DNA from: Rhodoblastus sp963727035
GTDB taxonomy: Bacteria > Pseudomonadota > Alphaproteobacteria > Rhizobiales > Beijerinckiaceae
Assembly: GCA_963727035.1 (NCBI GenBank)
Contig: CAVSEY010000005.1
Span: forward strand, 186,001 to 250,000
DNA length: 64,000 nt
Direction of reading: 5' to 3'
Positions 16,597 to 25,307 of this stretch are shown here, piece after piece; the stretch's first letter is position 1; the number at the start of each line of letters is the position of its first letter. The notes under the pieces were generated by a model. It was not told the DNA's origin. It worked only from the letters and a program-made list of their open reading frames with translations, and did no database searches. The translations under genes were made by a program, and so were the position numbers.

Positions 16597-19116
16597 ATGA
16601 GCCAGACGACCTCCCATTCCAGCGTGGATCGCTCGGAGCGCGCCGGCAGTCCGGGGCTGGTGCTGCTGCTCGCGGCCTCCCTGCTCGCGGTCATGGCCTT
16701 CTTCTCGATCCTGCGGCACGAGCAGGCGGCGCCCTATATCCTCGCCTTGCTGGCCTTTCTCGCCTTCACCGGCGTATCCGCCCTGCTCGCTTACGCCGTC
16801 GGCTTCCTTCAGCTCGCCGGCGCCCATGGGCGCAACGACGTCACCAAGGCGATCGCCGACACCAGCCCCGACGGGATGATCGTCACCGAGGGCGAATTGC
16901 GGATCATCTACGCCAACGAAACTTATCTCGCCCTGTGCGGCGCCAATGACGAATCGGGACTGCGCACGGTGGACCGCCTCTTCTTCGGCGCGCCCGAGGC
17001 GGCCGAACCGCTTTACCGCCTCGCCCAGGCCGCCCGCGAGGGCAAGCGCGGCGCCGAGGAATTGCGCCTCACCCCGCCGCTGCTCGGCGACAGCGAATTC
17101 GGCTGGTACCGCATTCGCGTCAGGCCGATCGACCGTCCCTCCGGGCCGCCCGCGGCGCTGTGGACCATTTCCGACGTGACGCGCGAGCGCGAGCGCCACG
17201 AAAACATCTTCCAGGAACTGCAGCACGCGATCGACTTCCTCGATCACGCGCCGGCCGGATTCTTCTCGACCGAGCCGAACGGCAATATTTCGTACATGAA
17301 CGCGACGCTCGCCGGCTGGCTCGATTTCGACCTCGCCCAGGTCGGCTCCGGCGGGCTTGCGCTACGCGACATCGTCGCCGGCGATGACGCCGCCATGCTG
17401 GCCTCCGGCCTCGGCGCGCCCAATATGGTGCGCACCGAGCAGATCGACCTCGACCTGCGCCGCCGCGACGGGCGTCGCCTGCCCGTGCGCCTGTTGCACC
17501 GGGTCGCCTATGGCCATGACGGCGCGCCCGGCGCCTCGCGCACGCTCGCGCTCAACCGCGCGCCCGGAGAGGAGCCGGCGGAGGAGGCCCGGGCGGCGGA
17601 AGTGCGTTTCGCGCGTTTCTTCAACTCCACCCCGATGGCGATCGCCAGCGTGGACCGCGACGGCGTGATCCTGCGCTCCAACGCCGCCTTCGCCCGGCTG
17701 ATGCCGGGCGCCTTGCAGGACGCCGCCGCCGGAAAGCGGCTGGTCGCCAATGGCGTCGCCGAGGCGCATCGCGAGGCCCTGCGCGCGGCGGTGGCGGCGG
17801 CGGTGGCCTCGGGCGCCGAAGCGACCGACCCGATCGACGCCGCGCTGGAAGGCTCGTCGCGTTCGGCGCGGCTGTTCATCGCCCCCAGCGAGGAGGACAA
17901 CCAGCGCGGGGCGCTGGTCTTCGCCCTCGACACCACCGAGGAGCGCAACCGCGAGGAGCAGCTCCACCAGTCCCAGAAGATGCAGGCCGTCGGCCAGCTC
18001 GCAGGCGGCATCGCCCATGACTTCAACAATGTGCTGACCGCGATCCTCGGCTATTCCGAGCTTCTGCTCGCCAATCACCGGCCGACCGACCCGTCCTTCC
18101 AGGACATCATGCAGATCAAGCAGAACGCCAATCGCGCCGCCGGCCTGGTGCGGCAGCTGCTGGCCTTCTCGCGCCGCCAGACTCTTCGCCCGCAGGTCCT
18201 GCAGCTTGGAGACGTCCTTTCCGAACTCCAGATGCTGACGCGCAGGCTCGTCGGCGAGAAGATCGAGGTCGATCTGCGCCAGGGCCGCGATCTCTGGCTG
18301 GTCAAGGCCGACCTCAACCAGTTCGAGCAGGTCATCGTCAATCTGATCGTCAACGCCCGCGACGCCATGCCGAGCGGCGGCAAGATTTTCCTGCGCACCA
18401 GGAACGTGCCGGCGTCCGAATGCGAGTCCTACGGCGAAAAGCTCCTGACCCCCGCCGATTACGTGCTGATCGAGGTCGAGGACACCGGCGCCGGCATTCC
18501 GCCCGACATCATCGGCAAGATCTTCGACCCGTTCTTCACCACCAAGGAAACCGGCAAGGGCACCGGCCTCGGTCTGTCGATGGTCTATGGCATCGTCAAG
18601 CAGACCGGCGGCTTCATTTTCCCTTATTCGCAGGTCGGGCGCGGAACCATTTTCCGCATCTTCCTCAACCGCTACATCCCGATCGACGAGCCGGTGGAAG
18701 CCCCCAGGGCCGACGAGGAAAAGAAGAAGGCGCCCGCCGACCACACCGGGCGCGGCGTGGTCCTGCTGGTCGAGGACGAGGAGGCCGTGCGCGCCTTCGG
18801 CGCCCGTGCGCTGGCCTCGCGCGGCTATACGGTGCTGGAGGCGGACTCCGGCCTCGACGCCCTGCGCGTGGTCGATGAGACCACGGAACATATCGATCTC
18901 GTCGTTTCCGACGTGGTCATGCCGGAAATGGACGGTCCGACCATGTTCGGCGAATTGCGCAAGCGCGGCATCAAATGCCGCGTGGTCTTCGTCTCCGGCT
19001 ATGCCGAGGACGCTTTCGCCAAAAACCTGCCGGAGGGCGAGGAATTCGGCTTCATGCCCAAGCCCTTCACCCTGAAGCAGCTGATCGAGACGGTGAAGGA
19101 GAACATGCGGGCGTGA
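16597..19116 (+). CDS. cckA: Hybrid sensor histidine kinase CckA
   Basis: CckA is the inner-membrane hybrid kinase that, through ChpT, phosphorylates CtrA and CpdR and so controls the alphaproteobacterial cell cycle. The 839-residue product has two N-terminal transmembrane helices (LVLLLAASLLAVMAFFSIL and a second helix near residue 55). PAS-type sensor regions follow between about 80 and 440. The HisKA motif GGIAHDFNNVLTAILGYSEL has its phospho-accepting His near residue 473. The HATPase part shows LNQFEQVIVNLIVNARDAMP and TGKGTGLGLSMVYGIVKQ. A C-terminal receiver has its Asp near 770 (VVSDVVMPEMDG). The ATG at 16597 is preferred over a TTG five codons earlier. Confidence 0.94.
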   Translation: MSQTTSHSSVDRSERAGSPGLVLLLAASLLAVMAFFSILRHEQAAPYILALLAFLAFTGVSALLAYAVGFLQLAGAHGRNDVTKAIADTSPDGMIVTEGELRIIYANETYLALCGANDESGLRTVDRLFFGAPEAAEPLYRLAQAAREGKRGAEELRLTPPLLGDSEFGWYRIRVRPIDRPSGPPAALWTISDVTRERERHENIFQELQHAIDFLDHAPAGFFSTEPNGNISYMNATLAGWLDFDLAQVGSGGLALRDIVAGDDAAMLASGLGAPNMVRTEQIDLDLRRRDGRRLPVRLLHRVAYGHDGAPGASRTLALNRAPGEEPAEEARAAEVRFARFFNSTPMAIASVDRDGVILRSNAAFARLMPGALQDAAAGKRLVANGVAEAHREALRAAVAAAVASGAEATDPIDAALEGSSRSARLFIAPSEEDNQRGALVFALDTTEERNREEQLHQSQKMQAVGQLAGGIAHDFNNVLTAILGYSELLLANHRPTDPSFQDIMQIKQNANRAAGLVRQLLAFSRRQTLRPQVLQLGDVLSELQMLTRRLVGEKIEVDLRQGRDLWLVKADLNQFEQVIVNLIVNARDAMPSGGKIFLRTRNVPASECESYGEKLLTPADYVLIEVEDTGAGIPPDIIGKIFDPFFTTKETGKGTGLGLSMVYGIVKQTGGFIFPYSQVGRGTIFRIFLNRYIPIDEPVEAPRADEEKKKAPADHTGRGVVLLVEDEEAVRAFGARALASRGYTVLEADSGLDALRVVDETTEHIDLVVSDVVMPEMDGPTMFGELRKRGIKCRVVFVSGYAEDAFAKNLPEGEEFGFMPKPFTLKQLIETVKENMRA

Positions 19117-19230
19117 GGCGCAGGTCGTCCTGCCGGCTTCGCCGACGGGTTTGATTCACCGATCGGATGGGATATTGTCCAAAAAAAAGGTTTTGGAATC
19201 TCGGACGATGGTTTTGGCAAGGAGCAGGAC

Positions 19231-19647
19231 ATGACGTTGAAGGGCTCAAAGACCGAGCAGCATCTCAAGGACGCTTTCGCCGGGGAATCCCAGGCGAATC
19301 GCCGCTATCTCTATTTCGCCAACAAGGCCGACGTGGAAGGCTATGCGGACGTCGCCGCTCTGTTCCGTTCGACGGCGGAAGGCGAGACCGGCCATGCGCA
19401 TGGCCATCTCGAATATCTCGAAGCGGTCGGCGATCCCGCCACCGGCCTGCCGATCGGCCCGACCAAGGACAATCTCGCCTCCGCGGTCGCCGGCGAGACG
19501 CATGAATATACCGACATGTATCCCGGCATGGCCAAGGACGCCCGCGCCGAAGGTTTCGACGAAATCGCCGACTGGTTCGAAACCCTCGCCAAGGCCGAGC
19601 GTTCGCACGCCAACCGCTACCAGAAGGCGCTGACCGAACTCGGCTGA
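19231..19647 (+). CDS. Rubrerythrin (short ferritin-like diiron protein)
   Basis: Rubrerythrins reduce hydrogen peroxide or protect against oxidative stress with a diiron centre in a four-helix bundle. The 138-residue protein shows the iron-ligand helices: GESQANRRYLYFA near residue 18, EGETGHAHGHLEYL near 49, AGETHEYTDMYPGM near 87 and AERSHANRYQKAL at the end. No C-terminal rubredoxin domain is present, so it is the short form and needs an external electron donor. AAGGAGCAGG precedes the ATG. The downstream Fe-S oxidoreductase and DUF3501 genes form a recurring cassette with it, which points to that oxidoreductase as partner. Confidence 0.93.
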   Translation: MTLKGSKTEQHLKDAFAGESQANRRYLYFANKADVEGYADVAALFRSTAEGETGHAHGHLEYLEAVGDPATGLPIGPTKDNLASAVAGETHEYTDMYPGMAKDARAEGFDEIADWFETLAKAERSHANRYQKALTELG

Positions 19648-19716
19648 GCCGCGCCAGCTTTCCCGCGACACTTCAGGACGCCGCCGTTTCCCGCGCGGCG
19701 TTCTTCATGCGTTAGA

Positions 19717-19747
19717 GGGATGGGGCGGCCACGGGCGGCCCCATCCC
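19717..19747. repeat. Inverted repeat between rubrerythrin and Fe-S oxidoreductase genes
   Basis: GGGATGGGG and CCCCATCCC pair around a GC-rich loop of 13 bases, 19 bases before the start codon of the next gene. It could attenuate read-through within the cassette or stabilise the 5' end of the downstream message. Confidence 0.45.
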
Positions 19748-19765
19748 GACATGGGGAGAACGCAT

Positions 19766-21097
19766 ATGGCCGGGCCTGTTCGCGAAGGCAATCTCGAAGC
19801 GCCGACACGCCATCCGCTCGACTGGCTCAATCCCGAATTCTACGACGAAGCCGCGCTCCACAAGGAGATGGAGCGGGTTTTCGACATCTGCCACGGCTGC
19901 CGCCGGTGCGTGAGCCTGTGCCAGGCTTTTCCGACCCTGTTCGATCTCGTCGACAATTCCGAGAGCTTGGAGGTCGATGGCGTCGCCAAGGCCGATTACG
20001 CAAAAGTGGTCGAGCAGTGCTACCTCTGCGACCTCTGCTACATGACCAAATGCCCCTATGTGCCGCCGCACGAGTGGAATCTCGATTTTCCGCACCTGAT
20101 GCTGCGCGCCAAGGCCGTCGCCTTCGGCAAGGGCGAGACCAAGTTCCGCGACCGGCTGCTCACCTCCACCGACGCGATGGGCGCGATCCTCGCCCGGCCG
20201 GGGATCGCATCGGCCGTCAACGCCGTCAACGGGCTGGGATTCGTGCGCAAGGCGCTGCAAAGCCTGCTCGGGATCGACGCCCAGGCCTGGCTTCCCGCTT
20301 TTGCCGCAACAACCCTGCGCCGCCGCCTCACCGGTCTTCCCGCCGAGGCGCAAGGCGAGCCGGCGGGGCGGACAAAAGGCAAGGTCGCGCTTTTCGCCAC
20401 CTGCTACGTGGACCATAACGAGCCCGGTCCCGGCGAGGATCTCGTCGCCGTCTATCGCCACAACGGCATCGGCGTCATCCTGGCGGCGCAGGAAAAGTGC
20501 TGCGGCATGCCCAAGCTCGAACTGGGCGACCTCGAAGCCGTCAAACGCGCCAAGGACTATAATATCCCCATCCTCGCCCGGCTGGTCGATCAGGGCTACG
20601 ACCTCACCGCGCTGGTTCCGTCCTGCGTCCTGATGTTCAAGCAGGAACTGCCGCTGATGTTCCCGGACGACGCCGATGTGATCAAGGTGAAACGCGCCTT
20701 TTTCGACCCGTTCGAATATCTGATGCTGCGCCACAGGGAGGGCAAGCTCAGGACCGATTTCAAACAGGGCCTGGGCAAGGTTTCCTATCAAGCCGCCTGC
20801 CATCAGCGCGTCCAGAACATCGGGCCGAAAACCAAGGAGCTGCTGGCGCTGATCCCGGACACCGAAGTGGATACGATCGAACGCTGTTCGGGGCACGACG
20901 GAACCTATGCGGTCAAGGCGGAATTCCACCAATCCTCGATGAAGATCGTCCGCCCCGTCGTTTCGAGGATCGAGCAGGCGCGGCCAGATCATTACGGCTC
21001 CGATTGCGCCATGGCCGGACATCATATCGCCTGCGCGCTCAAGCGCGGCGCGCCGGAACATCCGATCACGTTGATCCGCAAGGCCTATGGAGTGTGA
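19766..21097 (+). CDS. Heterodisulfide reductase-related Fe-S oxidoreductase (CCG domain)
   Basis: This cytoplasmic electron-transfer protein of 443 residues resembles GlpC/HdrD. Near the N-terminus it has two ferredoxin-like cysteine clusters, CHGCRRCVSLC (CX2CX2CX3C) and CYLCDLCYMTKC (CX2CX2CX4C). CCG-type half-motifs follow: EKCCGMPKLELGD near residue 245, PSCVLMFKQE near 285 and ERCSGHDGTYAVK near 375. The ATG at 19766 is preceded by GGGGAG at good spacing; the frame from 19751 starts inside that site. The two-base gap before the DUF3501 gene argues for coupled translation. It probably passes electrons to the rubrerythrin, an inference from gene order. Confidence 0.9.
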   Translation: MAGPVREGNLEAPTRHPLDWLNPEFYDEAALHKEMERVFDICHGCRRCVSLCQAFPTLFDLVDNSESLEVDGVAKADYAKVVEQCYLCDLCYMTKCPYVPPHEWNLDFPHLMLRAKAVAFGKGETKFRDRLLTSTDAMGAILARPGIASAVNAVNGLGFVRKALQSLLGIDAQAWLPAFAATTLRRRLTGLPAEAQGEPAGRTKGKVALFATCYVDHNEPGPGEDLVAVYRHNGIGVILAAQEKCCGMPKLELGDLEAVKRAKDYNIPILARLVDQGYDLTALVPSCVLMFKQELPLMFPDDADVIKVKRAFFDPFEYLMLRHREGKLRTDFKQGLGKVSYQAACHQRVQNIGPKTKELLALIPDTEVDTIERCSGHDGTYAVKAEFHQSSMKIVRPVVSRIEQARPDHYGSDCAMAGHHIACALKRGAPEHPITLIRKAYGV

Positions 21098-21098
21098 C

Positions 21099-21674
21099 AT
21101 GCTCACTCATCAAGACCTGTACAGCCTTGAGCAATATCACCGTCTGCGCCCGGAATTTCGCGCCCGGGTCATGGCCCACAAGAAGCTGCGCAACGTGGAT
21201 CTGGGGCCGAACGCTTCGCTGCATTTCGAAGACCGGCTGACCATGCAATACCAGATCCAGGAGATGATCCGGCTCGAACGCATCTACGAGCCGGAACTGA
21301 TCCAGGAGGAACTCGACGTCTACAACCCGCTGATCCCCGACGGCGCCAACTGGAAGGCGACGCTGATGATCGAATATCCCGACCCTGAGGAGCGCAAGGA
21401 GGCGCTGGCGCGCCTGATCGGCTTCGAACGGGCGGTCTGGATGCAGGTTGGCGAATTTCCCCGCATCGCGCCGATCGCCAACGAAGACCTCGACCGCACG
21501 ACCGCGAACAAGACCTCGGCCGTGCATTTCCTTCGCTTCGAACTGACCCCCGAAATGGTCGCGGCCGTCAAAGGCGGCGCGCCGATCCACGCCGGCGTGG
21601 ATCATCCGAACTATTCGACCGATGTGACCCTGTCCCCGGCGGCGAGGGACTCGCTTGCCGCCGATCTCGCCTGA
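21099..21674 (+). CDS. DUF3501 family protein of the rubrerythrin cassette
   Basis: The 191-residue protein matches DUF3501 in length and motifs: LYSLEQYHRLRPEFRARVMA near the start, EDRLTMQYQIQEMIRLERIY near 50, and YNPLIPDGANWKATLMIEYP near 80. No cysteine-based cofactor site is visible. The biochemical role is unknown; the family recurs beside rubrerythrin and Hdr-like Fe-S genes, so a part in peroxide or iron handling is plausible. The ATG at 21099 follows GGAG and is used instead of the in-frame ATG at 21087, which overlaps the preceding gene. Confidence 0.88.
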   Translation: MLTHQDLYSLEQYHRLRPEFRARVMAHKKLRNVDLGPNASLHFEDRLTMQYQIQEMIRLERIYEPELIQEELDVYNPLIPDGANWKATLMIEYPDPEERKEALARLIGFERAVWMQVGEFPRIAPIANEDLDRTTANKTSAVHFLRFELTPEMVAAVKGGAPIHAGVDHPNYSTDVTLSPAARDSLAADLA

Positions 21675-22087
21675 GGCAGGAACTCCAGGCGAAAGCGGTC
21701 CTGCTGGTTCAATTCTGAGCTTCGGCCGCGCGTGGATGTGAGGGCGCCCTCGACGTCGTGCGGCCCCATCGCCCTTGCTTTCCCGCGGCGCCTTTCCGGC
21801 TGGTCGGCCGACATAAGCGGCGTCGCAACCGCTTTCGTCGTGATTGCGGCGCGCCGTCATCGACAGACCAGGACTCGGCGTTTTTGTGCTGGCTTCACCC
21901 AACCTCGGGGGCGGCTTGCTCAAGGCCGCCTGAACGCGCCACCTGTTGCGCCCTTTTTGCTAGCATCCAGATACTGAAGGTATTTTTTTCGAATTAACCA
22001 TTTCACTAGGGTTAATTTTACAAATAATTAACCAGTCTTATACTGCTGAGCGAATCTTGAGCCCGTGCGCCTAGGCGAGGATCGGCA
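21675..22087. other. Intergenic region upstream of the rpfF-like gene
   Basis: About 410 bases without a credible gene. The last 120 bases are AT-rich, with repeated TTAACCA/TTAATT segments near 21995-22035, and probably contain the promoter of the crotonase gene. Short frames crossing the left part have no recognisable domain. Confidence 0.45.
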
Positions 22088-23041
22088 ATGACATTGATGT
22101 CCTTCACAAGTTCCCCGCTTTCCGTCCCAAGCTACACAGGCGACGAGGTTGTCGGACTGATCAGGCAGCATGCCGGCGAATTGCCGCACGTTGAACTCGC
22201 CTACGAACCTGAAATCAAGACCCTTTGGATAACGCTCGCCCCCGAACCCCGGCCGGTCATCACGCTCGACATGATGACCAGCCTCCACAAGGTGCAGCGC
22301 GCCGTCCACGCTTTGTGGGGCCCGGACAAGCACGCTGAGTCGCCGATCCGCTTTGTCTCGCACATCGCCAAGGCCAACAGTCCGATTTGCACCCTGGGCG
22401 GCGATCTCGAATTCTATCTCGAATGTATCTCTAAGGACGATTTCGCCAGCCTTGAAGAATATGCGAGGATGTCGATAGAAAGCATCAAGTGGAGCGCGTC
22501 GAGTCTTCGCGGCTCGGCGATAACGGCCGCATCCGTCCACGCCCTCGCTCTCGGCGGGGGGATCGACGCCCCCAGATCATGCAACGTCATGATCGCCGAA
22601 CGCCGGGCGACCTTCTCCTATCCGGAGATCAAGTTCAATCACTTCCCCATCGGCGCCGTCGCCATCCTCTCGCGCATCGTCGGCCCCCGGGCGGCACAAA
22701 ATATTCTCGCCAGCGGCAAGGAATATACCGCGGAGGAATTCGGCAATCTCGGCGTTCTCGACGCGGTTGTCGAGGACGGCGAGGGAATCGCCTCACTCAG
22801 GAAATACGCGTTGGAAAATCTCAAGACCCATAGGGCGCGCCTCGCTCTTTTCGAGGCGTTTTACGCGCAAAGCGGCAAGGCTTTCGAGGAAGAACTGAAC
22901 CATCTCGCAAAACGCTGGACTGAACGCATCACGCGTCTCACGCCGCTCGAAATCTCGGCGCTGCAGAAGATTGTCTCCGCCCAGGACCTGTTCCTCTCGC
23001 GCATGTTCAAGCCGTCGGCGCCGACAAAAGTCAAGCATTGA
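22088..23041 (+). CDS. RpfF-like crotonase, candidate DSF (cis-2-unsaturated fatty acid) synthase
   Basis: The 317-residue protein is a crotonase-fold enzyme closest in layout to RpfF, which makes cis-2-unsaturated fatty acid signals from acyl-ACP. Visible segments are ICTLGGDLEFYLE (oxyanion side) near residue 99, VHALALGGGIDAPRSC near 150, and FSYPEIKFNHFPIGA, followed by ILSRIVGPRAAQNI. The second catalytic Glu (PEI) is kept. At the first (GGGxE in RpfF and hydratases) an Asp is present. The length and the C-terminal helical extension fit RpfF better than a plain enoyl-CoA hydratase. GAGGA precedes the ATG. A GGDEF-EAL gene follows by 240 bases, the known arrangement of DSF synthase with a c-di-GMP receptor. 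Confidence 0.78.
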   Translation: MTLMSFTSSPLSVPSYTGDEVVGLIRQHAGELPHVELAYEPEIKTLWITLAPEPRPVITLDMMTSLHKVQRAVHALWGPDKHAESPIRFVSHIAKANSPICTLGGDLEFYLECISKDDFASLEEYARMSIESIKWSASSLRGSAITAASVHALALGGGIDAPRSCNVMIAERRATFSYPEIKFNHFPIGAVAILSRIVGPRAAQNILASGKEYTAEEFGNLGVLDAVVEDGEGIASLRKYALENLKTHRARLALFEAFYAQSGKAFEEELNHLAKRWTERITRLTPLEISALQKIVSAQDLFLSRMFKPSAPTKVKH

Positions 23042-23281
23042 CGCCGTCGTCGCGGCGGCGCCCGCGTCGATAAGACCACACGCCGCTGCTTCGAGTTTTT
23101 CACGGCCCGCGCAGAGGCGACAGCGGACAGGCTCCACGGCCGCATGCCTCTCTCCCGCGCCGGTTCGCGGGCGGCGGCAATTCGATAGCTTTATAAAAAA
23201 CAGCGAACTGCAATGACGAAATATTTAATGTTCCGGCAAATAATGGCGCATGTGAAATACCGACGATGATGGGCGGATTTT

Positions 23282-25210
23282 ATGGGCGCGCCGAGAACGA
23301 TCTGGCGACGGGCTATCGGACTCGACGACCACGCGGACGACGACCGGCTCTATATGCATCTGGTCCATTCGCTGTTCACGTCGAAAACCTCGCTCTACTC
23401 GTCGAACGTCATGGGTTTGGCCGTGACGATCGCGGCCTATGTCATCACCGGCGACAAATTGTTTTTTTGGGCCATCGCGGCGACCATCCTGTTTGGCGGA
23501 TGGCGCATTAAGACCGTTCACGATTTCGCCTTGAAGTGGAAGGCCGCCGCAACCCGGCATGCTTACGAAAAATTCGACCAGGCGTTCTTTTTGAGTTCGT
23601 TGCCGTTCAGCCTGACCATCGGTCTGGTGTCGTGGCGGCTGATTTACTTTCCGCCGGCGGCAGAGGGCCATGCGCTGGCCGCGGCCTCCGCGATCGGCTA
23701 CGCGATGGGCTTCGTCGCGCGTAACGCGGGACGGCCAAGACTCGTCATTGGCCAGGTCATCGCCTCCCTCGGCCTGTTTGCCGTCGGCTATGCTCTTAAT
23801 CATGAACAATTCGGCCAACTTTACGTCGCCCTGCTCCTAGGCGCTATGATCGCGAACATCTATGTCGCAATCTCACTATACAAGAACATTGTCAGCGTAT
23901 ATCACGCCACAGCTGAGACAGAGTTTCTTGCCCGTTACGATAAATTGACGCGACTTGCGAACAGGTTTACTTTTACTGATCTGGTTGCGGAGGCGATCGA
24001 AATTGACGGGGAAAAACCGTTTGCAATCATGTTTGTCGACCTCGACAAGTTCAAGGACATCAATGACACGCTGGGCCATACCGTCGGCGACGCCGTGATC
24101 CGCGAAATGGCGCGCCGCATCCAGGCATGCGTCGGCGACGTCGCACAAATTGCCCGATTCGGCGGAGATGAATTCCTCATCAAGCTGAACCGGAGTGACA
24201 AGAATTCGGTCTTTGCGGCGGCCCAGCATCTCCTGGCCACGTTGAGCCTCCCCTATTCCATCGGTGCCAACGTTGTGCGCGCCACAGCCTCGTTAGGCGT
24301 TTCGCGCTATCCAGATCACGGCCATACAGTCGAAGAGCTAGTCAAAAAGGCCGACATTGCGCTCTATGAAGCCAAGCAGGACGGCGGCGCGGGCTCGCGC
24401 ATTTTCGACAGGAAAATCGAAACCAAGCTCAATGAAATACGACGAATCGAAACCGCCATGCGCGCTGGGATCGAAAATGGCGAGTTCACGCCGTATTTCC
24501 AGCCGATCTATTCGCTGAGGACCCGCGAGGTCGTCTCATTCGAAGCGCTCGCAAGGTGGGATAATCCGGACTTCGCAAAGATCGCCCCTTCCGTTTTCAT
24601 CCCGATCGCGGAAAATGCCGGCCTGATCGACGAGATTGGCTCACAGATCCTGCGACGGGCCTGCGCAGCGGCCAAGAACTGGCCCGATAACGTCGGTTTG
24701 GCCGTCAACGTCTCGGCGAAACAATTCCGCCGGCCGGCGCATTTGTTTGCCGCCGTCGTCAAGGCACTGCGCGAAACCGGGCTTTCGCCCAAGCGCCTGA
24801 GCATGGAATTGACGGAGTCCCTGCTGATCAGCGATCCGATGGCGACGCGAAAAACGATCGAGCAATTCGCCCTGCTTGGCGTGCAATTCTCGCTCGACGA
24901 CTTTGGCACCGGCTATTCGTCGCTTTCCTATCTCAAGGATTTCCCGTTCAAGAAAATCAAGATCGACAAGAGTTTCACGGACACGATGGCCACACATCCG
25001 GCGTCGGCGTCGATCATTCGCGCCGTCAGCCAGATCGCCTCCGATATCAATCTCGACGTTGTCGCCGAAGGCATTGAATCAGCCGAACAGGAAAGCATGC
25101 TTGCCAGTTTCGGCGTGAAATATGGTCAGGGCTATTACTTCAGCCGACCCGTGCCGGAGGCGGCGGCGTCAGCTTTCTTTCATGCGCCCCGCCGAGCGCA
25201 AAACGCGTAA
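23282..25210 (+). CDS. Membrane GGDEF-EAL protein (c-di-GMP cyclase/phosphodiesterase)
   Basis: This inner-membrane signalling protein of 642 residues opens with about six hydrophobic helices (residues 40-205), with no recognisable PAS domain. The GGDEF domain keeps its active site (RFGGDEFLIK near 293) and substrate helix (DLDKFKDINDTLGH). The EAL domain keeps SFEALARWDNP near 420, MELTESLL, and DDFGTGYSSLSYLK near 538. Both cyclase and phosphodiesterase activity are therefore possible. The membrane part may sense a hydrophobic ligand. The rpfF-like gene just upstream suggests that ligand could be the DSF product, but this is inference. The ATG at 23282 follows a GGCGGA. Confidence 0.93.
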   Translation: MGAPRTIWRRAIGLDDHADDDRLYMHLVHSLFTSKTSLYSSNVMGLAVTIAAYVITGDKLFFWAIAATILFGGWRIKTVHDFALKWKAAATRHAYEKFDQAFFLSSLPFSLTIGLVSWRLIYFPPAAEGHALAAASAIGYAMGFVARNAGRPRLVIGQVIASLGLFAVGYALNHEQFGQLYVALLLGAMIANIYVAISLYKNIVSVYHATAETEFLARYDKLTRLANRFTFTDLVAEAIEIDGEKPFAIMFVDLDKFKDINDTLGHTVGDAVIREMARRIQACVGDVAQIARFGGDEFLIKLNRSDKNSVFAAAQHLLATLSLPYSIGANVVRATASLGVSRYPDHGHTVEELVKKADIALYEAKQDGGAGSRIFDRKIETKLNEIRRIETAMRAGIENGEFTPYFQPIYSLRTREVVSFEALARWDNPDFAKIAPSVFIPIAENAGLIDEIGSQILRRACAAAKNWPDNVGLAVNVSAKQFRRPAHLFAAVVKALRETGLSPKRLSMELTESLLISDPMATRKTIEQFALLGVQFSLDDFGTGYSSLSYLKDFPFKKIKIDKSFTDTMATHPASASIIRAVSQIASDINLDVVAEGIESAEQESMLASFGVKYGQGYYFSRPVPEAAASAFFHAPRRAQNA

Positions 25211-25307
25211 GGCTCTGAATCGGCGTAGGGCTTCTGCGTTATCTGGTGAAAAAACGTCTCGATCGGCACGCGAACGAGCCCCCATTTTGCGTCGAAGAGG
25301 GAGCCAT

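Noticed and set aside
17362..18891. Minus-strand open frame of 509 codons
   Set aside because: Antisense shadow of cckA.
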